Shown here: positions 7,007 through 9,329 of the stretch, piece after piece
How the letters are laid out: each line of letters starts with the position of its first letter
Numbering within the stretch: position 1 is the first letter of the stretch
Source: Shewanellaceae bacterium UBA2521
GTDB lineage: Bacteria; Pseudomonadota; Gammaproteobacteria; Enterobacterales; Shewanellaceae
Direction of reading: 5' to 3'
Length of the DNA stretch: 9,329 nt
NCBI GenBank assembly: GCA_002341165.1
Contig: DDNL01000033.1
Location: 1-9,329, forward strand
Program-made: the position numbers and the translations under genes
Notes under the pieces: generated by a model
What the model saw: only the letters and a program-made list of their open reading frames with translations
Told to the model about the DNA's origin: nothing
The model's database searches: none

Positions 7007-7729
7007 ATGAATGAAGCAAATATTAATCGTCAAATTATTTTAGATACCGAAACAACAGGTATGAACCAAGCGGGCGGTGCACATTACTTAGGTCACCGTA
7101 TTATTGAAATTGGTGGTGTGGAAATGGTGAACCGTAAGTTAACGGGAAGAACCTTTCATGTTTACCTCAACCCTGAGCAAGAAATTGATGCCGAGGCAAT
7201 TGCTGTGCATGGTATTACCAATGAGCGGGTTGCGCATGAACCTTTGTTTGCTGATATCTATCAGGACTTTCTCTCTTTTGTTGAAGGAGCAGAGTTAATT
7301 GCTCACAACGCGCCTTTTGATGTGGGCTTTTTAGATCACGAATTATCACAAGTTGGCTATGACAAAAGTATTGAAGATTTATGTCAGGTAACCGATTCAC
7401 TCAAGCTAGCTAAGAAAGCTTTTCCAGGTCAAAAAAATAACCTTGATGCTTTGTGCAAACGTTATGGTATTGATAATTCACATCGTACCTTGCACGGCGC
7501 GCTTCTAGATGCTGAAATCCTGTCTGATGTGTATTTGATGATGACAGGCGGACAAACTGAACTAAAATGGTTATCTAAAGGGGAAAATATACAAGAAAGT
7601 GATATACGTTTCGTGACTTCAAAGCATAGTTTTAAAGTCATTCAAGCCACAGCCGATGAGCTGGAAGAGCATGAAAAGTATTTAGAGCGTCTAACACAAA
7701 AAGGAACTTGCGTGTGGCGTAACATATAG
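7007..7729 (+). CDS. dnaQ: DNA polymerase III subunit epsilon (3'-5' proofreading exonuclease)
   Basis: Proofreading subunit of the replicative polymerase core, bound between the alpha and theta subunits. The 240-residue product has the normal length. The DEDDh exonuclease motifs are all present: Exo I DTETTG (D13, E15), Exo II HNAPFD (D105), and Exo III with H163 and D168 in LHGALLDAE. Other family landmarks are GHRIIEIGGVEMVNRKLTG (29-47) and PGQKNNLDALCKRYGID (140-156). The C-terminal region from about 187 is the flexible linker and the part that binds polymerase alpha in E. coli. ATG 7007 gives the family N-terminus; there is no recognisable Shine-Dalgarno before it, so translation may be modest. 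It diverges from rnhA, and the next gene starts only 7 nt after its stop, indicating an operon. Confidence 0.97.
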   Translation: MNEANINRQIILDTETTGMNQAGGAHYLGHRIIEIGGVEMVNRKLTGRTFHVYLNPEQEIDAEAIAVHGITNERVAHEPLFADIYQDFLSFVEGAELIAHNAPFDVGFLDHELSQVGYDKSIEDLCQVTDSLKLAKKAFPGQKNNLDALCKRYGIDNSHRTLHGALLDAEILSDVYLMMTGGQTELKWLSKGENIQESDIRFVTSKHSFKVIQATADELEEHEKYLERLTQKGTCVWRNI

Positions 7730-7733
7730 AGGG
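7728..7733 (+). promoter_or_regulatory. Ribosome binding site overlapping the dnaQ stop codon (AGAGGG)
   Basis: AGAGGG overlaps the last two bases of the dnaQ TAG stop (7727-7729) and lies 3 nt before ATG 7737. The overlap suggests that ribosomes finishing dnaQ can re-initiate on the next gene, i.e. translational coupling. The spacing is short, as it is for yafS in this window. Confidence 0.5.
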
Positions 7734-7736
7734 TTT

Positions 7737-9104
7737 ATGAAAAAAAGATACGGCTTTGCTTTGTGTCTCATTTTTTTTATACACACGGTCTCTTTTGCAA
7801 AAGAATTGCAAACTGTTGAGCAAACGGCTTTGCTTAAAGAACGCTTTCGTGTTGATTATCTGATTGAGACGATCACACTCATTGTGCATCGTAAATTTGG
7901 TTCTGAGCCTGTTGTGTTAATTCAGCCAGACGGTTCCAAGTGGTATTCATCTCGGTTTCCTGAAAATGTGAAGTGGGCATCGGGAGAAGTAGGCGATATT
8001 ATTAAGATTTACGAGCCTATGTCCGGTCCTTGGCAAATTGTTGGAGATATAGAACCTAATTCGTACATCAAAATCTATTCTAAAACAGGTGTGAGTATAG
8101 AAGAGTTTCCTCCGCAGCTTTTTAAAGGTGAGATTCTTAAAGTGACCGCTAATTTGTTTGGAGAGCAGCTTCCCATTCGTATGAAAGGCTTGGATTATTT
8201 GATTGACTGGACCGTCAGATTAATCAATGAAGAAAAGCTTAGAGAGAGTGAAAATGCTCCAAGCTCTTCGATTGATCAAGAGCAAGCCAACTTTGAAACA
8301 GGCACTTTGACTATTGGATCTTATAAAGATGATGGTGCGGGACTTGATGAGCGTCCTGATGATGGAGACTTTACGGGACAGCTGAAACTTGATCATAAGC
8401 CCGGCACTTATCTACTACAAGTAGAGCTTGTGAATGAAATTTTTGCTAGGCAATATCAGCAATATATCGAAATTCTGCCTAAGCCTATTCAAATTAATTA
8501 TGAATCACTGGAAATGGAAAGCGGTTTGACATCTTGGTTTGTAAAAATCAAAGTTGATGACAAAGTGCTCAAAGTGAACGAAACGCATTTGAAGTTGATT
8601 TTACAAGACGCAGATCAATCGCTCCAAGAAATTATGATGCAAGATGTCTATGCAGGCGAGACTTTATTTCCTCTACCTTCTGTAGGGGAGGTAGGCAATT
8701 ATCGTATTGATGGCCAAGTATTTGCTACAACGTACAATGGACGAGAGCTTATGTTTGAACTCGATCCCGTTTTGTTCTCTATTGATCCGATTCCCGTTGT
8801 GCTTTCACCTGAGGAGATTGAGGCAGAAAAAGAAAGAAAACGTATTGAAGCAGAAGAAAAGCGTATTGCAACGGATACTATTTATCGTATTCATTTAGAT
8901 CTACAAAAGATCTTTAAAGAAGTAATGAAACTGATCGATGCTGCGAGCAATTCAAACGTTGATCTAGATGAAAAAGAGAAACTTAATCGAGAGGCAGTAG
9001 TGCTTTTTATTGTGATCAACTTGGCTTCTTTTTTAGCTTTAGCCGTTTTAATTCCTGCTTTTATTCCTCGAATCAAGAAAGGTAAATCTAAAAGTTCTAA
9101 GTAA
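7737..9104 (+). CDS. TIGR03503-like secreted protein with C-terminal membrane anchor, function unknown
   Basis: A 455-residue envelope protein. It has an N-terminal signal peptide (MKKRYGFALCLIFFIHTVSFA, cleavage likely after A21) and one C-terminal membrane helix at about 420-443 followed by a basic tail (RIKKGKSKSSK). Most of the chain should therefore lie in the periplasm, anchored in the inner membrane. An N-terminal beta-rich region (about 45-150) contains YEPMSGPWQIVG (92-103). A second region contains GSYKDDGAGLDERPDDGDF (194-212) and YLLQVEL, reminiscent of Ig-like extracellular domains. A charged helix rich in E, K and R (about 357-400) precedes the anchor and may form a coiled coil. 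The layout and the GPWQ and DDG blocks fit my memory of TIGR03503, a gammaproteobacterial family of unknown role; this was not verified by a search. It is probably cotranscribed with dnaQ (7-nt gap). I see no catalytic motif. Confidence 0.85.
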   Translation: MKKRYGFALCLIFFIHTVSFAKELQTVEQTALLKERFRVDYLIETITLIVHRKFGSEPVVLIQPDGSKWYSSRFPENVKWASGEVGDIIKIYEPMSGPWQIVGDIEPNSYIKIYSKTGVSIEEFPPQLFKGEILKVTANLFGEQLPIRMKGLDYLIDWTVRLINEEKLRESENAPSSSIDQEQANFETGTLTIGSYKDDGAGLDERPDDGDFTGQLKLDHKPGTYLLQVELVNEIFARQYQQYIEILPKPIQINYESLEMESGLTSWFVKIKVDDKVLKVNETHLKLILQDADQSLQEIMMQDVYAGETLFPLPSVGEVGNYRIDGQVFATTYNGRELMFELDPVLFSIDPIPVVLSPEEIEAEKERKRIEAEEKRIATDTIYRIHLDLQKIFKEVMKLIDAASNSNVDLDEKEKLNREAVVLFIVINLASFLALAVLIPAFIPRIKKGKSKSSK

Positions 9105-9148
9105 AGCTTAAAAACCAAAATAGACTTATTTTGTCGTAAAATAGTGTT

Positions 9149-9184
9149 AAAAATAAACACAAACGCCTTCTTTGTTTATTTTTT
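9149..9184 (+). terminator. Possible AT-rich terminator of the dnaQ operon
   Basis: A perfect 11-bp inverted repeat (AAAAATAAACA, 9149-9159, with TGTTTATTTTT, 9173-9183) encloses a 13-nt loop, and its 3' arm ends in a run of six T. It lies 45 nt after the stop codon at 9104 and before the tRNA promoter, where a terminator is expected. The stem has only one G:C pair, so it would be weak. A GTGTT/AACAC hairpin (9144-9148 with 9156-9160) competes with it. Confidence 0.4.
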
Positions 9185-9194
9185 GATTAAACAA

Positions 9195-9245
9195 TGCAAA
9201 ATCTTGCAAAAAGTTATTGACGATATCTGTTTCAACTCGTATTAT
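9195..9245 (+). promoter_or_regulatory. Promoter of tRNA-Asp with UP-like A tracts
   Basis: TTGACG (9217-9222) and TATTAT (9240-9245) are separated by exactly 17 bp, each one mismatch from the sigma-70 consensus. Upstream, a direct repeat TGCAAAA (9195-9201 and 9205-9211) supplies A tracts at UP-element positions. The bases after the -10 (TCGCTCCGC) are GC-rich, as in stable-RNA promoters under stringent control. Transcription should start near 9252, giving a leader of about 57 nt before the tRNA. Confidence 0.8.
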
Positions 9246-9308
9246 TCGCTCCGCACTGAAGGAGAGCAGAAAACGCTTAAAGCAGTGCAATTGAAACTTA
9301 GTCGATGC

Positions 9309-9329
9309 GGAGTGGTAGTTCAGTTGGTT
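9309..9329 (+). tRNA. tRNA-Asp, first 21 nucleotides (continues beyond window)
   Basis: GGAGTGGTAGTTCAGTTGGTT matches the 5' end of gammaproteobacterial tRNA-Asp: acceptor strand GGAGTGG, then TA, and the D-arm start GTTC-AGTTGGTT. The anticodon lies outside the window, so identity rests on the 5' sequence and on synteny, since aspV follows dnaQ in E. coli. It lies about 60 nt downstream of a near-consensus promoter. A 6-bp inverted repeat (GCACTG, 9253-9258, with CAGTGC, 9283-9288) is in the leader and may help 5' processing. Confidence 0.85.

Noticed and set aside
8891..9160. Minus-strand 89-codon reading frame
   Set aside because: Mostly antisense to the membrane-anchor end of the TIGR03503-like gene; no ribosome-binding site or family match.
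1..9329. Search for CRISPR arrays, insertion sequences, phage or defence genes
   Set aside because: No spaced direct repeats, terminal inverted repeats, transposase or defence motifs seen; all long frames are conserved chromosomal genes.

Overview
This window looks like an ordinary housekeeping stretch of a gammaproteobacterial chromosome with an AT-leaning base composition (about 40% GC by eye). The assignment rests on the near-colinear RNase E, the E. coli-like order mltD, gloB, yafS, rnhA, dnaQ, tRNA-Asp, and two small families (DUF3081-like and TIGR03503-like) that I associate with Vibrio, Shewanella and relatives. A Vibrionales or Alteromonadales affinity is therefore plausible, but it is inference. 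I see no mobile element, phage gene, CRISPR array, toxin-antitoxin pair or defence cassette.

Layout. Positions 1-2465 (minus) hold the first 821 residues of RNase E; the gene runs off the left edge. Its upstream region, 2466 to about 2690, carries four successive inverted repeats in the leader orientation, as expected of a self-regulated rne 5' UTR. A small DUF3081-like gene on the plus strand (2943-3200) converges on mltD, and a strong hairpin fills the gap between them. mltD (3230-4846) and gloB (4905-5681) form a minus-strand pair. yafS, a SAM-dependent methyltransferase (5765-6475, plus), diverges from gloB and converges on rnhA (6472-6951, minus); their stop codons overlap in one CTAG. 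dnaQ (7007-7729, plus) diverges from rnhA and is followed 7 nt later by a secreted or membrane-anchored TIGR03503-like protein (7737-9104). After an AT-rich spacer with a possible terminator, a near-consensus promoter (9217-9245) drives tRNA-Asp, of which only the first 21 nt are inside the window.

Functional themes. RNase E and RNase HI act in RNA metabolism, and DnaQ is the proofreading subunit of DNA polymerase III. MltD remodels peptidoglycan in the periplasm, and GloB completes methylglyoxal detoxification. These genes are conserved neighbours rather than one pathway. The points most worth a second look are the structured rne leader, the uncharacterised envelope protein coupled to dnaQ, the DUF3081-like protein, and the placement of rne beside the mltD-dnaQ block without rluC next to it.
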